A DNA stretch of 64,000 nucleotides, taken from positions 1,736,001 to 1,800,000 of the forward strand of contig NC_008390.1 of NCBI RefSeq assembly GCF_000203915.1. The letters are read 5' to 3'. Positions 1 to 10,151 of this stretch are shown one piece after another (position 1 is the stretch's first letter; each line of letters starts with the position of its first letter). Below the pieces are notes generated by a model. The model saw nothing but the letters and a program-made list of their open reading frames with translations. It was not told the DNA's origin and did no database searches. A program made the translations under genes and the position numbers. The DNA is from Burkholderia ambifaria AMMD. GTDB lineage: Bacteria > Pseudomonadota > Gammaproteobacteria > Burkholderiales > Burkholderiaceae.

Positions 1-197
1 AACTGGGCTGGGCCGAGAACTTCGGCGAAAGCGCGCCCGAGCTGTCGGCGATCGCGGTCGCGCTGACGCTCGACGGCGACTGGTACGGGCTGTCGGTCGT
101 CGGCCCGACCGAGCGGATCCGCCAGCATCGCGACACGCATGCGGCGCTGCTGGTCGACGCGAAGGCGCGGTTGCTGGCCGAGCAGGGGCGCGGGTAG
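1..197 (+). CDS. IclR-family transcriptional regulator, C-terminal fragment
   Basis: The reading frame is open from the left edge (codons from base 3) to a TAG at 195-197. The 64 visible residues match the end of the IclR effector-binding domain: an ALTLDGDWYGLSVVGPT-like strand followed by a final amphipathic helix (RIRQHRDTHAALLVDAKARL). The DNA-binding N-terminus lies outside the window, so the target and ligand cannot be judged. It ends convergently with the chitinase gene, 130 bases away. Confidence 0.75.
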   Translation, partial: LGWAENFGESAPELSAIAVALTLDGDWYGLSVVGPTERIRQHRDTHAALLVDAKARLLAEQGRG

Positions 198-327
198 CCA
201 AGGCCGCGAAGCAGCGCGCAGCGCCTGCTTCGGCGGCCGTTCGCTGCCGCGCCGGACAGCGCGCCGGGGAACGGCCGCGGCCGGCCCGTCACGCGCCGGC
301 GGGTCAAGACTTCACCACTTCACGACG

Positions 328-1683
328 TCACGACTTCACCCACACGCCGCCGGCGCTCGGGTTGTCGCCTTGCGTCCACCATTTCGCGCAGTATTTCGCG
401 CCCTGATACATCACGCACGTGCCGCCCTGGTACGCGGTCGTTGCCGACCACGTCGCCGTGCCGCCGCCGATCGCTTTCCACACGCTCGCCTGGCCCGGTA
501 CGTCGCCCTGCGTCCACCATTGCGCCTGGTACGTCGTGCCCTGATAGGTGACCGTCGCGCCGGCCGTATAGACCTGGCCGGCCGACCAGGGCGCGCCGGG
601 CTGCGGCGTGCCGCCGTTCGAGCCGCCGCCGTAGTTCGGATCCTGCGTGACGCCCGCGCCCCACTTGCCGTCGAGCTTGCGGAAGATCGACGCGAACGCG
701 TACGGCTGCTGCGCGATGCCCGAGCAAGTCGGCGACACATACGCGCCGTTGTTCGGGCACGGCTGGTCGCGGCCGACCGACCAGTTGCCGAAGAACCCGT
801 AACCGTTGTTGAGCGCCGTATTCAGCACGCTCTGCGCATTGGCGAGCGTGAAGGTTTCGCCCTGCACGTCGTTCATCCCGATCATCGGCGTGACCCCGAC
901 CATCTGCCAGAGTTGCGCGCCGGTCTTCGGCTGGCCGGCCGACTTGAACGCCGTGTCGAGCTGCGCGTAGAGCGCCTGCGCCGCGCTGATCGCCGCCGCG
1001 CCCATGTCGATGTTCGCGGGGCCGTAGTCCATCGTCATCAGGTTCACCGCGTCGAACGCGACCTTGTTCGCGATGGCCGCGGTCACGACGTTCACGCCAT
1101 CCTGCGTGAGCCCGGTCGGCATCGTCGGCAGCGTCAGCGTGACGTGCAGCGGCCGGCCTTTCGCCGCGTAGTCGGACTGCAGCTGCGCAACCGCCTGGAA
1201 GTTGCGGGCGACGGCGGCGCTGTCCTGCTGCGATGCGCCCTCGATGTCGAAGTCGACATGCGTGAGGCCGTAGGTGTCGATCACGGTTTGATAGGCAGTC
1301 TTCAGCGCGGGGACGGTCGAGCACGCCTGCATCAGCGGCGTGCCGTTCGCGCCGCCGAACGAGACCGCGATCTCGCCGCCTTTCGCGCGATAGCTCGCGA
1401 TCGACGTCGACAGCGACGCGAGCAGATCGCCGCTCGCACCGTTGCCGATCGGCTGCACGCCGCCCCAGGACGGCGCACAGCCGTTGCCCGCCGTCACGAA
1501 CGCGAGCGTGAACTGCTGGATGCCTTGCTGGACGCCGATCCGGTCGACGAGCGGCGTCGGGTAGAGCGTCACGTCGACGAACGGCGCATAGACGCCGGCG
1601 CCATGGGACACGCTCGCGGCGGCGAGCAGGCAGCCCGCGACGAGGGCGCGCGGGTTGAATCGCGACAACACGGTGTTGTTCAT
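328..1683 (-). CDS. secreted GH18 chitinase with two C-terminal chitin-binding modules
   Basis: Predicted to hydrolyse chitin or related beta-1,4-GlcNAc polymers outside the cell. The 451-residue product starts at an ATG preceded by GGAGA; a longer in-frame extension has no such site. Residues 1-29 form a signal peptide ending SHGAG. The GH18 active-site signature DxDxE is present as VDFDIEG, with the catalytic acid at Glu148. After a Gly/Pro-rich linker there are two CBM5/12-type repeats of about 45 residues, each with WS..YxxG...YQGxxY.AxWWTQGD. This is the usual layout of small bacterial chitinases. The gene stands alone; upstream is an AT-rich stretch. Confidence 0.88.
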   Translation of the reverse strand: MNNTVLSRFNPRALVAGCLLAAASVSHGAGVYAPFVDVTLYPTPLVDRIGVQQGIQQFTLAFVTAGNGCAPSWGGVQPIGNGASGDLLASLSTSIASYRAKGGEIAVSFGGANGTPLMQACSTVPALKTAYQTVIDTYGLTHVDFDIEGASQQDSAAVARNFQAVAQLQSDYAAKGRPLHVTLTLPTMPTGLTQDGVNVVTAAIANKVAFDAVNLMTMDYGPANIDMGAAAISAAQALYAQLDTAFKSAGQPKTGAQLWQMVGVTPMIGMNDVQGETFTLANAQSVLNTALNNGYGFFGNWSVGRDQPCPNNGAYVSPTCSGIAQQPYAFASIFRKLDGKWGAGVTQDPNYGGGSNGGTPQPGAPWSAGQVYTAGATVTYQGTTYQAQWWTQGDVPGQASVWKAIGGGTATWSATTAYQGGTCVMYQGAKYCAKWWTQGDNPSAGGVWVKS

Positions 1684-2019
1684 TGTTTTCTCCAAGTGGA
1701 AGAGGGATACGCTGGCCCGCGTATCGCCGCCGGTCGGGCGGCTGCACATGCCCGCCCGGCGGCATGCACATCTTGAAGGATTAGCTCTGAACAATGAACG
1801 GTTGTGCGTTTTTTTTATTATTGCGCTGTGTGTAAGTAACAATCTTGCCGATTCGAGCGAATATTGAAACGTAATGCGGGCGATTTGTCCGCTTGGTCGT
1901 GCGATGAAGTGCAAGCGCCGGACGCTCGATACCGTGCGCCACGGTGAGCGGCCGATGCGTGCGTGGGTGAGTCGCTCCGGCACCGGCAACGTCGGCCGGC
2001 ATGCCGTGCGCAGCGGCCT
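1684..2019. other. intergenic leader between cbiG/cobJ and the chitinase gene
   Basis: 336 bases without a credible gene. Around 1800-1870 it is markedly AT-rich for this genome and contains a run of eight T (plus strand). The chitinase promoter probably lies here, reading leftwards. I found no convincing -35/-10 pair and no clear terminator for the cobalamin operon. Confidence 0.4.
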
Positions 2020-3807
2020 TCAGCGATACCAGCGCGGCGTATACACCCACTCGCGACCGTCGCCGATCGCGAAACGCCGCGTCGTCGACGACCCAACGAT
2101 CACCATCGTGCGCATGTCCACCTGGTCGCTGCGCAACGCGCCGAGCGTCGTCGTCGCGAGCGTCGCGCCCGGCCGGCCGATATCGCGGCCGAGCACGACG
2201 ACCGTGTCGGCCGCGCGGTGCGCGCGCACGACGTCGAGCGCACGATCGAGCTGCCACGGCCGCGCGCGCGAGATCGGGTTGTAGAACGCCATCACGAGAT
2301 CGGCTTGCGCCGCATGCCGCAGGCGCATCTCGATCACGTCCCACGGCTTCAGGTTGTCCGACAGCGAGATCGCGCAGAAATCGTGGCCGAGCGGCGCGCC
2401 GGCCTCCGCGGCGGTCGCGAGCGACGCCGATACGCCGGGTTCGACGCGCAGCTCGACCGCCGCCCAGCGCGGGTCGCGCGCTTCGTCGAGGGCTTCCAGC
2501 ACGGCCGCGGCCATCGCGAACACACCCGGATCGCCCGACGACACGACCGCGACGCGCCGGCCCTCGGCCGCCAGTTCGAATGCGTGGCGCGCACGCTGCA
2601 TTTCCTCGCGATTGTCGGTGCCGTGTACGCGCTGGTCCGCGCGGAACGGGCCGGCCATCGTCACGTAGGTCGTATAGCCGAGGATATCGGTCGCTTGCGC
2701 GAGCGCGTCGCGTGCGGCGGGCGTCAGCCATGCGGTATCGCCCGGGCCGAGGCCCAACACCGTCAGGCGGCCGCGCGCGCGGCCGAGCGTGGCGGGATCG
2801 ACGGGGTGTGCAGCGACCGCGCAGGCGAGGCCGTCGGACGTTGCGCGCAGCGTGTGCGCGACGCGCAACGTGCTGGCGAGCAGTGCGGCGGCATCGGTGT
2901 TGCGGTCATCTTCGCCATCGCCATCGCCATCGCCATCGACAACGCCTTCGCCTTCGACAACGCCTTCGCCTTCGACAACGCCTTCGACATCGCCGAAGCG
3001 CAGCGGCACGCCCAACGTGTGCGCCGCCGCTTCGACCCGCGCATCGCCGAGCAATGTCGCCGGCGCGACGAGCGCGGCGAGCGCCAGCCGTGCGAGGCCG
3101 TGTGCATCGAGCAGCGCATCGATGCGTTCGGCGAGCGATGGCGATGCGTCGGCCTGCACGCCGCGCGCGTCGATGCCGACCACCACGCTGCGCGGATGGA
3201 TCACGAGTTCGTCGCGCGCGCCGCGCCACGCATCGGGCGTCACGCGGATCGCATGCGCGGCCGCGTCGTCGCGTGGCAGCGCGACGTCGTCGAGCCACGG
3301 CGCCGCGCCGTCGATGCGCGTGGCCGCGCCCGCGAGCAGGTCGGACACGAAGCGCTTGCCCTGCTGGAGATCGGCGAGCGCATAGCCGTCGGGCGGATTG
3401 AGCACGCACGCGCCGAAGCGCAGTTCGCCGCTCGTCGTGATCGCCGGCACGACGCCGAGGCATTCTGCGATTTCGCGCGCGATCAGGTTCACGCCCGTCA
3501 AACCGCCGAGCAGCGGCACGACGGCCGAGCCGTCTTCCGCGACCGCGAGCACCGGCGGCTCGACACCCTTGTCGGCGAGCGCGGGCGCGACGCAACGGAT
3601 CACGATGCCGGCCGCGCACAGCGCGACGATCGGCAGGCCGCGCGCGTACAGCTCACGCAGGTGCGTGCCGAGTTCGTCGAACGGCACGTCGGCGTCGACG
3701 CGCGACGCGAGCCCATGCACGCGAGCACCCGGATAAAGCGCCTGGATGCGCCGCGCGATATCGAGCGCGCCCGCGCCGAGAATCACGATCGCGGGCGGAG
3801 TCGTCAT
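2020..3807 (-). CDS. cobJ: fused cobalamin proteins: CbiG domain + precorrin-3B C17-methyltransferase (CobJ)
   Basis: Residues 1-~270 resemble CbiG, which opens the delta-lactone of cobalt-precorrin-5A. An N-terminal domain, a middle GGLTGVN...[11 protein letters not shown] region and a C-terminal domain around VVVGIDARG are visible. Residues ~340-595 are a tetrapyrrole methylase ([10 protein letters not shown] near the start, [13 protein letters not shown]) that methylates C17 and contracts the ring. The halves are joined by an acidic Gly/Glu/Asp/Val linker encoded by short DNA repeats. Start: the ATG overlaps the cobI stop as ATGA; an in-frame ATG nine bases upstream is possible. CbiG-CobJ fusions are known in proteobacteria. 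Confidence 0.9.
   Translation of the reverse strand: MTTPPAIVILGAGALDIARRIQALYPGARVHGLASRVDADVPFDELGTHLRELYARGLPIVALCAAGIVIRCVAPALADKGVEPPVLAVAEDGSAVVPLLGGLTGVNLIAREIAECLGVVPAITTSGELRFGACVLNPPDGYALADLQQGKRFVSDLLAGAATRIDGAAPWLDDVALPRDDAAAHAIRVTPDAWRGARDELVIHPRSVVVGIDARGVQADASPSLAERIDALLDAHGLARLALAALVAPATLLGDARVEAAAHTLGVPLRFGDVEGVVEGEGVVEGEGVVDGDGDGDGEDDRNTDAAALLASTLRVAHTLRATSDGLACAVAAHPVDPATLGRARGRLTVLGLGPGDTAWLTPAARDALAQATDILGYTTYVTMAGPFRADQRVHGTDNREEMQRARHAFELAAEGRRVAVVSSGDPGVFAMAAAVLEALDEARDPRWAAVELRVEPGVSASLATAAEAGAPLGHDFCAISLSDNLKPWDVIEMRLRHAAQADLVMAFYNPISRARPWQLDRALDVVRAHRAADTVVVLGRDIGRPGATLATTTLGALRSDQVDMRTMVIVGSSTTRRFAIGDGREWVYTPRWYR
2911..2994 (-). repeat. in-frame short tandem repeats encoding an acidic linker
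   Basis: Plus-strand reading gives several CCATCG hexamers, then about three copies of a 21-base unit built from ACAACGCCTTCGCCTTCG. Unit lengths are multiples of three, so copy-number changes would lengthen or shorten the linker between the CbiG and CobJ domains without a frameshift. The encoded peptide alternates [10 protein letters not shown] and DGDGDGDG. Confidence 0.75.
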
Positions 3808-4538
3808 CCTTGCCATTTTTCCCCCGGCACGACGAGCAGCGAGAAATACGGCGACGCCATCGGATCGACTTCGTCGAGCGGCACGATGCGCTGGGCCGCC
3901 ATCGTCGCGCGCTCGACGTACAGCGCGCGCTTCGCGAGCCCGAGTTCGTCGAGCACGCGCCGCACCTTGTCGAAGTTGCGGCCGAGCTTCATCACGACGG
4001 CCGCGTCGGCCTGCGCGAGCCGCGTGCGCAATTCGTCCTCCGGCAGCACGCCGGACAGCACCGACAGGCTCTGGTTGCGATAGACGAGCGGCTGGCCGAG
4101 CACGGCCGTGCCGCCGAGCATCGCGCATACGCCCGGGATCACTTCGGTGTCGTAGCGCGTCGCGAGGCGATCGTGCAGGTACATGTACGACCCGTAGAAG
4201 AACGGATCGCCTTCGCAGATCACCGCGACGTCGCGCCCGGCGTCGAGATGCGCGGCGACGATCTCGGCGGCCGTGTCGTAGAAGTCGGCGATCACCGTCT
4301 CGTAGCAGAGCGGCGGCGGCAGCGCCTCGGTCGTCACCGGATAGACGAGCGGCAGTTGCGTCTGCGCGTCGAGCAGGTGCGCTTCGACGATCCCGTACGC
4401 ATTGCCTTTCTTGCCCTTTGCGACGAAATACGCGACCACCGGCGCGGCCTGCAGCACGCGCAGCGCCTTGATCGTCATCAGTTCAGGATCGCCCGGGCCG
4501 ACGCCGACCCCGAACAGGCGTCCGCGCGGGGCCGTCAT
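3804..4538 (-). CDS. cobI: precorrin-2 C20-methyltransferase
   Basis: Uses S-adenosylmethionine to methylate precorrin-2 at C20, giving precorrin-3A. The 244-residue tetrapyrrole methylase shows the glycine-rich start [20 protein letters not shown], the [14 protein letters not shown] core and EVIPGVCAM. It overlaps cobH upstream and cbiG/cobJ downstream by four bases each (ATGA), so the genes are probably translationally coupled. Length is normal for the family. Confidence 0.94.
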   Translation of the reverse strand: MTAPRGRLFGVGVGPGDPELMTIKALRVLQAAPVVAYFVAKGKKGNAYGIVEAHLLDAQTQLPLVYPVTTEALPPPLCYETVIADFYDTAAEIVAAHLDAGRDVAVICEGDPFFYGSYMYLHDRLATRYDTEVIPGVCAMLGGTAVLGQPLVYRNQSLSVLSGVLPEDELRTRLAQADAAVVMKLGRNFDKVRRVLDELGLAKRALYVERATMAAQRIVPLDEVDPMASPYFSLLVVPGEKWQG

Positions 4539-5161
4539 TCGGCCTCCGTCGCGAGTGCGTTGACGGCGGCGGCGGCCATCGCGCTGCCGCCGCGGCGGCC
4601 GAGCAGCGTGACGTAGGGCACGCCGCGGCTCTCGGCATCGAGCAGCGCCTTCGATTCGGCCGCGCCGATGAAGCCGACCGGAAAGCCGAGGATCAGCGCG
4701 GGGCGCGGCGCGCCGGCGTCGATCATGTCGAGCAGGTGGAACAGCGCGGTCGGCGCATTGCCGATCACCACGACGCTGCCGTCCAGATCCGGGCGCCACA
4801 GTTCGAGCGCCGCGGCCGAACGCGTGTTGCCGAGATGCCGCGCGAGATCGGGCACCTCCGGTTCGCCGAGCGTGCAGATCACGCGATTGCCGGCTGGGAG
4901 CCGCGCGCGCGTGATGCCTTCGGCGACCATCCGCGCGTCGCACAGGATCGGCGCGCCGGCCGCGAGCGCTGAGCGGCCCGCCGTGCCGGCACCGGCCGAG
5001 AAGCGCAGGTCGTAGACGACATCGACCATCCCGCACGCGTGGATCACGCGCACCGCGAGTTTCTCGAGATCGGGCGGAACCTGCGACAGGTCGGCCTCGG
5101 CGCGGATCGTCGCGAACGACTGGCGGTAGATTTCCTGCCCGTCGCGAATGTAGTCAAGCAT
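4535..5161 (-). CDS. cobH: precorrin-8X methylmutase
   Basis: Moves the methyl group from C11 to C12 to give hydrogenobyrinic acid (CobH/CbiC family). The 208 residues cover the whole family: [20 protein letters not shown] at the N-terminus, HACGMVD with the catalytic His, GNAPTALF, and the C-terminal [13 protein letters not shown] and [18 protein letters not shown] segments. The start overlaps the last eight bases of cobG; the end overlaps cobI as ATGA. Confidence 0.95.
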   Translation of the reverse strand: MLDYIRDGQEIYRQSFATIRAEADLSQVPPDLEKLAVRVIHACGMVDVVYDLRFSAGAGTAGRSALAAGAPILCDARMVAEGITRARLPAGNRVICTLGEPEVPDLARHLGNTRSAAALELWRPDLDGSVVVIGNAPTALFHLLDMIDAGAPRPALILGFPVGFIGAAESKALLDAESRGVPYVTLLGRRGGSAMAAAAVNALATEAE

Positions 5162-6629
5162 CGGTTGTGGTGTCCTGGCTATGCCGCAGGTCCGTCAATC
5201 GGGCCGCGGCCTGGTCAATCGTCAGATGGCGCGCGAGCGGGGCGCCGAGGCCCGTGGCGGCGTCGCGCCGGTAAAGGTCGTAGCGTGCAGGCGCAACCGC
5301 GACGAGCGTGTACGTCGCGGGGTGCGGCAGCGCGCAGTGGCGCTCGCAGCCCGTCAGGTGCACGTCGACCGGATGGCCGACGCGCGCGGCCAGCGCGAGT
5401 GCGTCATGTTTGGTATCGGCGCGCGCCTTCGCGCAGCCCGCGCTGCCGGTGCAGGCAACCAGCGCCGCCAGCGGGTCGGACGGCGTGCACACGAGACCGA
5501 GCGACGCGAGCGCATCGAGCACGACCGGCGCGCGTTCGCGCCGCACGCCGTGCACGAATACGCCTTGCCACGGCGTCATCGACAGCGTGGCGTCGCCTTC
5601 GGCTTCAGCGAGTGCCGCGAGCCGTTCCAGTTGCGTCGCGTCGAGCCGACCGAGCACGAACTGCGCGCCGACGCTGCAGCGCGCCGCGTCGAGCGACGGC
5701 CGCGCGCCGAAACGCAGCGCGGCATCCGCGGGCATGCGCCGCCAGCCGGCCAGTGCGGGATCGGCCGCGAGCGGGAAGGGTGCGTAGTGCTGCGCGCGCT
5801 CGCGCAACGCCCGTTCGCCGCCGGTCGCGAGCAACGCGCGCATCCGCGTGACGTCGGCCGGTGCAAGATCGAGGAATGCGAGCAGCAACGCGCGCACCAG
5901 TGCGACGGCCTGGTCGGGCGCCACGTCGAACCAAGCGGGCGAATCGTCGGACGAGACCGGCGGACAGCCGGCCAGGCCCGCGGCGATGCGCAGCGCGCCG
6001 TCGCCGCGACGTCGCGCGGCAAGCCAGATATCGTGCGGGTGATCGAGCGCCGCGACCGATTCGCCGCCGTCGAGCTGGATCGAGAATTTCGGCGACAGTT
6101 CGCCGCGGCGCGGCTCGTGCGTCAGCATGTCGAGCAACGGCCGTGCGAGGGCGCGGCTGTCGAGCAGCGCGGCGGGATCGAGCCCGGCGAGCGGGCTGAG
6201 CATCAGGTTGCGGACGTCGTCGCTCGCGGCGAGCGCGGCCTTATCCTGAGCGACATCGGCGGCATTGGCGGCATCGGCGGCATCGGCGGCGCTCGTACGT
6301 GGGCCGAGGCCCGCGTCGAGCAATGCACCGGCCAGCGCATCAGCCGCGCCGTCGCGAATGCCGCGCAACTGGAGATTCGCGCGATTGGTCGCGTCGATCG
6401 CGCCGGAGCCGTAGCTGCGCGCCGCGGCGGCGATCGCGCGCGCCTGCCGCGCGTCGAGCCGGCCGCCCGGCAGCTTGATCCGGCACAGCCCGCCGTCGGC
6501 GGCCGCGACGACGCGCACGAGCCCCGGGCAAGCCGACGGGCGCACGACGGGCAACGCAGGAATCGAAACGGGGGCGGAACTCAACGGGATACCGGGCAGT
6601 GTGGCGCCGCGGCCAACGCATCGGTACAC
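5154..6629 (-). CDS. cobG: precorrin-3B synthase (sirohaem/4Fe-4S family)
   Basis: CobG is the oxygen-dependent enzyme that hydroxylates precorrin-3A and forms the lactone before ring contraction. Conserved parts seen: [31 protein letters not shown], the [10 protein letters not shown] substrate loop, and the 4Fe-4S/sirohaem ligands CTGSAGC and GCERHC near the C-terminus. The start is uncertain. No ATG lies between the riboswitch and the conserved N-terminus, so a GTG at 6629 is proposed (491 aa). A GTG at 6659, next to the B12 box, is the alternative. The reading frame continues upstream through the riboswitch, but that part is RNA, not protein. Confidence 0.88.
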   Translation of the reverse strand: MYRCVGRGATLPGIPLSSAPVSIPALPVVRPSACPGLVRVVAAADGGLCRIKLPGGRLDARQARAIAAAARSYGSGAIDATNRANLQLRGIRDGAADALAGALLDAGLGPRTSAADAADAANAADVAQDKAALAASDDVRNLMLSPLAGLDPAALLDSRALARPLLDMLTHEPRRGELSPKFSIQLDGGESVAALDHPHDIWLAARRRGDGALRIAAGLAGCPPVSSDDSPAWFDVAPDQAVALVRALLLAFLDLAPADVTRMRALLATGGERALRERAQHYAPFPLAADPALAGWRRMPADAALRFGARPSLDAARCSVGAQFVLGRLDATQLERLAALAEAEGDATLSMTPWQGVFVHGVRRERAPVVLDALASLGLVCTPSDPLAALVACTGSAGCAKARADTKHDALALAARVGHPVDVHLTGCERHCALPHPATYTLVAVAPARYDLYRRDAATGLGAPLARHLTIDQAAARLTDLRHSQDTTTDA

Positions 6630-6663
6630 CCCGCCCGACGCCGACTGGCACGCACGCACTTTC

Positions 6664-6830
6664 AGGCCGGCAGGTCTCCTGGCTGACAGGTCGGCGCCGG
6701 CTCCCGGCCTTCCCGGTGAAACCAGTGGCATGAGGGGGGAGATCGGCTCGCTGTCTACAGTTGCGGGGGCAGCCACAGCAGCGCGATACGCGCCCTGTGT
6801 TCCCTCTTCGGCCCCGAAGGGCACCGGCGA
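6664..6830 (-). promoter_or_regulatory. cobalamin (AdoCbl) riboswitch upstream of cobG
   Basis: Reading the minus strand, the conserved elements appear in order: a GGTGCCC/GGGC stem with GAAGAGGGAAC, the core GCCCCCGCAACTGT, then GCCACTGG...CGGGAAGGC, and finally the B12 box AGCCAGGAGACCTGCC at the 3' end (about 6667-6683). This is the full consensus order of the cobalamin aptamer. The B12 box ends only about 35 bases before the proposed GTG start of cobG, which fits control of translation initiation of the cobGHI-cbiG/J operon by B12. Confidence 0.93.
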
Positions 6831-7047
6831 ACGAACGGCCGTAGGATACCCGATTTCACCGGCGCTTCGCGACCGTCGATCGGGCGCCATGACTGAAGCG
6901 AAACGCGGCCCGGCGCGGGCAGTCCCGCAGATGAAACGCGCGGTGGAACACGGTACCATGCCGACTTTCGCAACGCGGACGGCCGCACCGGCGCCTTCAC
7001 GGCCGCCGTGCGGCGACTCGATGGAATCGGACGATGGGGAAGGGTGC

Positions 7048-8283
7048 ATGACGGCGTGGCTGACGGTAGTGGGCATCGGCGACGACGGTTACGCGGGGCT
7101 CGGGCGCAGCGCGCGGCGCGCGCTGCTCGACGCGACGCGGGTCGTCGGCGCGAAGCGGCACCTCGACATGCTGCCCGCGCGGCTGCGGGCCGCGCGCGAG
7201 CCATGGCCGTCGCCGTTCGACGTGTCGGGCCTGCTCGCGCGACGCGACGCGCCCGTCTGCGTGCTGGCAAGCGGCGACCCGATGCTGTTCGGCGTCGGCG
7301 CCACGCTCGCGCGCGAGCTATCCCCAGACGAATGGCGCGTGCTGCCCGCCCCGTCGTCGCTGTCGCTGGCGGCCGCACGGCTCGGCTGGGCGCTGCAGGA
7401 CGTCGGCGCGGTGTCGCTCGTCGGCCGACCGCTCGCGACGCTCGTGCGCCACCTGCTGCCGGGCCGGCGCCTGTTCGTGCTGAGCGCCGACGGCCGCACG
7501 CCGGCCACGGTCGCCGCCGAACTCACGGCGCGCGGCTTCGGCCCGACCCGCATCAGCGTGTTCGAACATCTCGGTGGCCCGCTCGAGCGGCGTCTCGATG
7601 GTCTCGCGCAAGACTGGCCCGTCGCCGAAACCGCCGCGCTCAACCTGATCGCGCTCGACTGCCGGGCCGGCCCCGATGCGCCGCGCCGCGCGCTCACGCC
7701 CGGTCTGCCCGACGACGCGTACCGCCACGACGGCCAGCTCACCAAGCGCGACATGCGCGCATTGACGCTCGGGCGCCTCGCGCCCGCACCCGGCGAACTG
7801 TTGTGGGACGTCGGCGCGGGCAGCGGCTCGATCGGCATCGAATGGATGCGCGCGCATCCGTCGTGCCAGACGATCGCGATCGAGTCGCATGCGGAGCGTC
7901 AGCGCTTCATCGAGCACAACCGCGACGCGCTCGGCGTGCCGGGGCTGCAACTCGTCGCGGGGCGCGCGCCCCACGCGCTCGCGGGGCTCGCCGCGCCGGA
8001 CGCGATCTTCATCGGCGGCGGCGCGAGCGCACCCGGCGTGCTCGATGCATGCTGGTCGGCGCTGAAGCCCGGCGGCCGGCTCGTCGCGAACGCGGTCACG
8101 CTGCAGGGCGAACTGGCGCTCGCGGCTTGGCGCGACGTGCATGGCGGCACGCTCACGCGCGTGTCGCTCGCGCATGCCGAGCCGCTCGGCCGTTTCGACA
8201 CGTGGCGGCAGCCGTTGCCGGTCACGCTGTACGACGGGCGCAAGCCCGATCCCGCGGCAACGGAATTCACGGGCCCCGCGTGA
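7048..8283 (+). CDS. cobL: precorrin-6Y C5,15-methyltransferase, decarboxylating (CobL; fused CbiE-CbiT)
   Basis: Methylates C5 and C15 and removes the C12 acetate carboxyl. The 411-residue product has an N-terminal CbiE tetrapyrrole methylase ([28 protein letters not shown]) and, from about residue 235, a Rossmann CbiT domain ([30 protein letters not shown]). The chosen ATG has GGGGAAGGG just upstream; the frame stays open further 5' without family similarity. It is first in the plus-strand operon, divergent from cobG, and shares ATGA with cbiD. Confidence 0.94.
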   Translation: MTAWLTVVGIGDDGYAGLGRSARRALLDATRVVGAKRHLDMLPARLRAAREPWPSPFDVSGLLARRDAPVCVLASGDPMLFGVGATLARELSPDEWRVLPAPSSLSLAAARLGWALQDVGAVSLVGRPLATLVRHLLPGRRLFVLSADGRTPATVAAELTARGFGPTRISVFEHLGGPLERRLDGLAQDWPVAETAALNLIALDCRAGPDAPRRALTPGLPDDAYRHDGQLTKRDMRALTLGRLAPAPGELLWDVGAGSGSIGIEWMRAHPSCQTIAIESHAERQRFIEHNRDALGVPGLQLVAGRAPHALAGLAAPDAIFIGGGASAPGVLDACWSALKPGGRLVANAVTLQGELALAAWRDVHGGTLTRVSLAHAEPLGRFDTWRQPLPVTLYDGRKPDPAATEFTGPA

Positions 8284-9371
8284 TGCGCGACGAAACCCCC
8301 GAACGACCGGCGCCGCTGCGGTTCGGCTATACGACCGGCAGCTGCGCGACCGCGACGTCGCTCGCCGCCGCGCGACTGCTGCTCGCGGGCCACGCGGACG
8401 ATGCGGTCGAAATCGTGTTGCCGAAGGGGCAGCGCGTGATGATGCGACTCGAGTTCTGCCGGACCACCGCCGACGGCGCCGAGGCCGGCACCGTCAAGGA
8501 CGCCGGCGACGATCCGGACGTCACGCACGGTGCGCTGGTGTTCGCGCGCGTCGCGCTGTCCGCCGCGCCCGGCGTGCGTTTTCATGCGGGGCCGGGCGTC
8601 GGCACGGTCACGCGCGCGGGGCTCACGCTGCCGGTCGGCGAACCGGCAATCAATCCGGTGCCGCGCCAGATGATGACCACGCACCTCGACGCGCTCGCGG
8701 CCGAATACGGTTACACAGGCGGCTTCGACGTGACGATCGGCGTGGAGGGCGGCGAGGCGCTCGCACTGAAGACGATGAACCCGCGACTGGGCATCGTCGG
8801 CGGATTGTCGATCCTCGGCACGACCGGCATCGTGCGGCCGTTCTCGTGCTCGGCGTACATTGCGTCGATCCACCAGGGCATCGACGTCGCGCGCGCGAAC
8901 GGCATCGCGCACATCGCCGCGTGCACCGGCAACACGAGCGAGGATGCGATGCGCGCGCACTACGGCCTGCCCGACATGGCGCTGATCGAAATGGGCGATT
9001 TCGCGGGCGCGGTGCTCAAGCATCTGCGCCGCGCGCCGGTCTCCCGCCTGTCGATGTGCGGCGGCTTCGGCAAGCTCAGCAAGCTCGCGGCCGGCCATCT
9101 CGACCTGCACAGCCGCCATTCGAGCATCGACCTGCCGCTGCTCGCGCAGTGGGCGGCCGAGGCCGGTGCGAGCGACGCGCTGCAGGCCGCGATGCGCGCG
9201 GCGAACACCAGCCAGGAAGCGCTGAAGCTCGCGCTCGCGGACGGCGTGCCGCTCGGCGACCTCGTCTGTGCGCACGCGCTGCGGGTCGCGCGCGACATCG
9301 TGCCGGCCTCGGTGGCCGTCGAGATGTTCGCGATCGACCGGCAGGGCCGTTTCGTCGGAACTGCGCGATGA
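8283..9371 (+). CDS. cbiD: cobalt-precorrin-5B C1-methyltransferase
   Basis: CbiD methylates C1 in the anaerobic-type pathway, the step done by the unrelated CobF in classical aerobic producers. The 362-residue sequence carries the family start [34 protein letters not shown], and [19 protein letters not shown]. It overlaps cobL by one base and cobK by four. Its presence next to cobG and cobK suggests a mixed pathway. Confidence 0.94.
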   Translation: MRDETPERPAPLRFGYTTGSCATATSLAAARLLLAGHADDAVEIVLPKGQRVMMRLEFCRTTADGAEAGTVKDAGDDPDVTHGALVFARVALSAAPGVRFHAGPGVGTVTRAGLTLPVGEPAINPVPRQMMTTHLDALAAEYGYTGGFDVTIGVEGGEALALKTMNPRLGIVGGLSILGTTGIVRPFSCSAYIASIHQGIDVARANGIAHIAACTGNTSEDAMRAHYGLPDMALIEMGDFAGAVLKHLRRAPVSRLSMCGGFGKLSKLAAGHLDLHSRHSSIDLPLLAQWAAEAGASDALQAAMRAANTSQEALKLALADGVPLGDLVCAHALRVARDIVPASVAVEMFAIDRQGRFVGTAR

Positions 9372-10108
9372 GCGTACGCATCCTGCTCCTCGGCGGCACC
9401 GGCGATGCGCTGACGATCGCGCGCACGCTCGGGCCCGGGCACGTCTATAGCCTCGCAGGCCTCGGCAAGGTGCCCGACGACCTGCGCTGCGACGTGCGTG
9501 TCGGCGGTTTCGGCGGAGCGGCGGGGCTTGCCGCCTATTTGCGCAGTGCCGGCATCGGTCTCGTGATCGACGCGACGCATCCGTATGCCGCGCAAATCAG
9601 CGCGAACGCAGCGGCCGCCGCGCGCGACGCGGGCGTGCCGCTGTGGGCGCTGCGTCGCGCGCCATGGACGCCACGCCCCGGCGACGACTGGCGGATGGTC
9701 GACGACTGGGCCGGCATCGAGGCCGCGCTCGCGCCGTTCCGGCGGCCGCTGTTCACGCTCGGGCGCGAACCGCTCGCGCATCTCGACGAGATCCCGCCGC
9801 ACCAGTTCTGGCTGGTGCGCTGCCTCGATGCGCATCCCGGCAACGCGCGCGCGCAGATCGTCGCGACGCGCGGACCGTTCACGCTCGACGGTGAACGCGC
9901 GCTGTTCGCGCTCGCGGGCATCGACGTCGTCGTCAGCAAGAACAGCGGCGGCGCCGCGACCGAGGCCAAGCTCGACGTCGCGCGCGAACGACGGCTGCCG
10001 GTCGTGATGCTGCGCCGGCCGCCGCTGCCCGACGCCGACCGCGCGTTCGACTCGACCGCCGCGCTGCTCGAGGCGCTCGACGCGCTCGATCCGGCCGCGC
10101 ACACGTGA
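9368..10108 (+). CDS. cobK: precorrin-6A reductase
   Basis: NAD(P)H-dependent reduction of the precorrin-6A macrocycle. The 246-residue protein has the CobK/CbiJ nucleotide-binding start [33 protein letters not shown], and the C-terminal [15 protein letters not shown] signature. ATG overlaps the cbiD stop (ATGA). It is followed by a 43-base gap before cobM. Confidence 0.94.
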   Translation: MSVRILLLGGTGDALTIARTLGPGHVYSLAGLGKVPDDLRCDVRVGGFGGAAGLAAYLRSAGIGLVIDATHPYAAQISANAAAAARDAGVPLWALRRAPWTPRPGDDWRMVDDWAGIEAALAPFRRPLFTLGREPLAHLDEIPPHQFWLVRCLDAHPGNARAQIVATRGPFTLDGERALFALAGIDVVVSKNSGGAATEAKLDVARERRLPVVMLRRPPLPDADRAFDSTAALLEALDALDPAAHT

Positions 10109-10151
10109 TGCCGCGCGACCGGTTGCCCAATGAATGGATGGAGATTTCTGG

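Noticed and set aside
139-1776. Plus-strand frame opposite the chitinase gene
   Set aside because: Antisense shadow without family-like sequence, while the minus strand has a signal peptide, DxDxE and two chitin-binding modules.
1963-4083. A 706-codon plus-strand frame opposite cbiG/cobJ
   Set aside because: Shadow of the minus-strand cobalamin gene; the low-complexity peptide (repeated AFDNAFAF) simply reflects the linker repeats read in the other direction.
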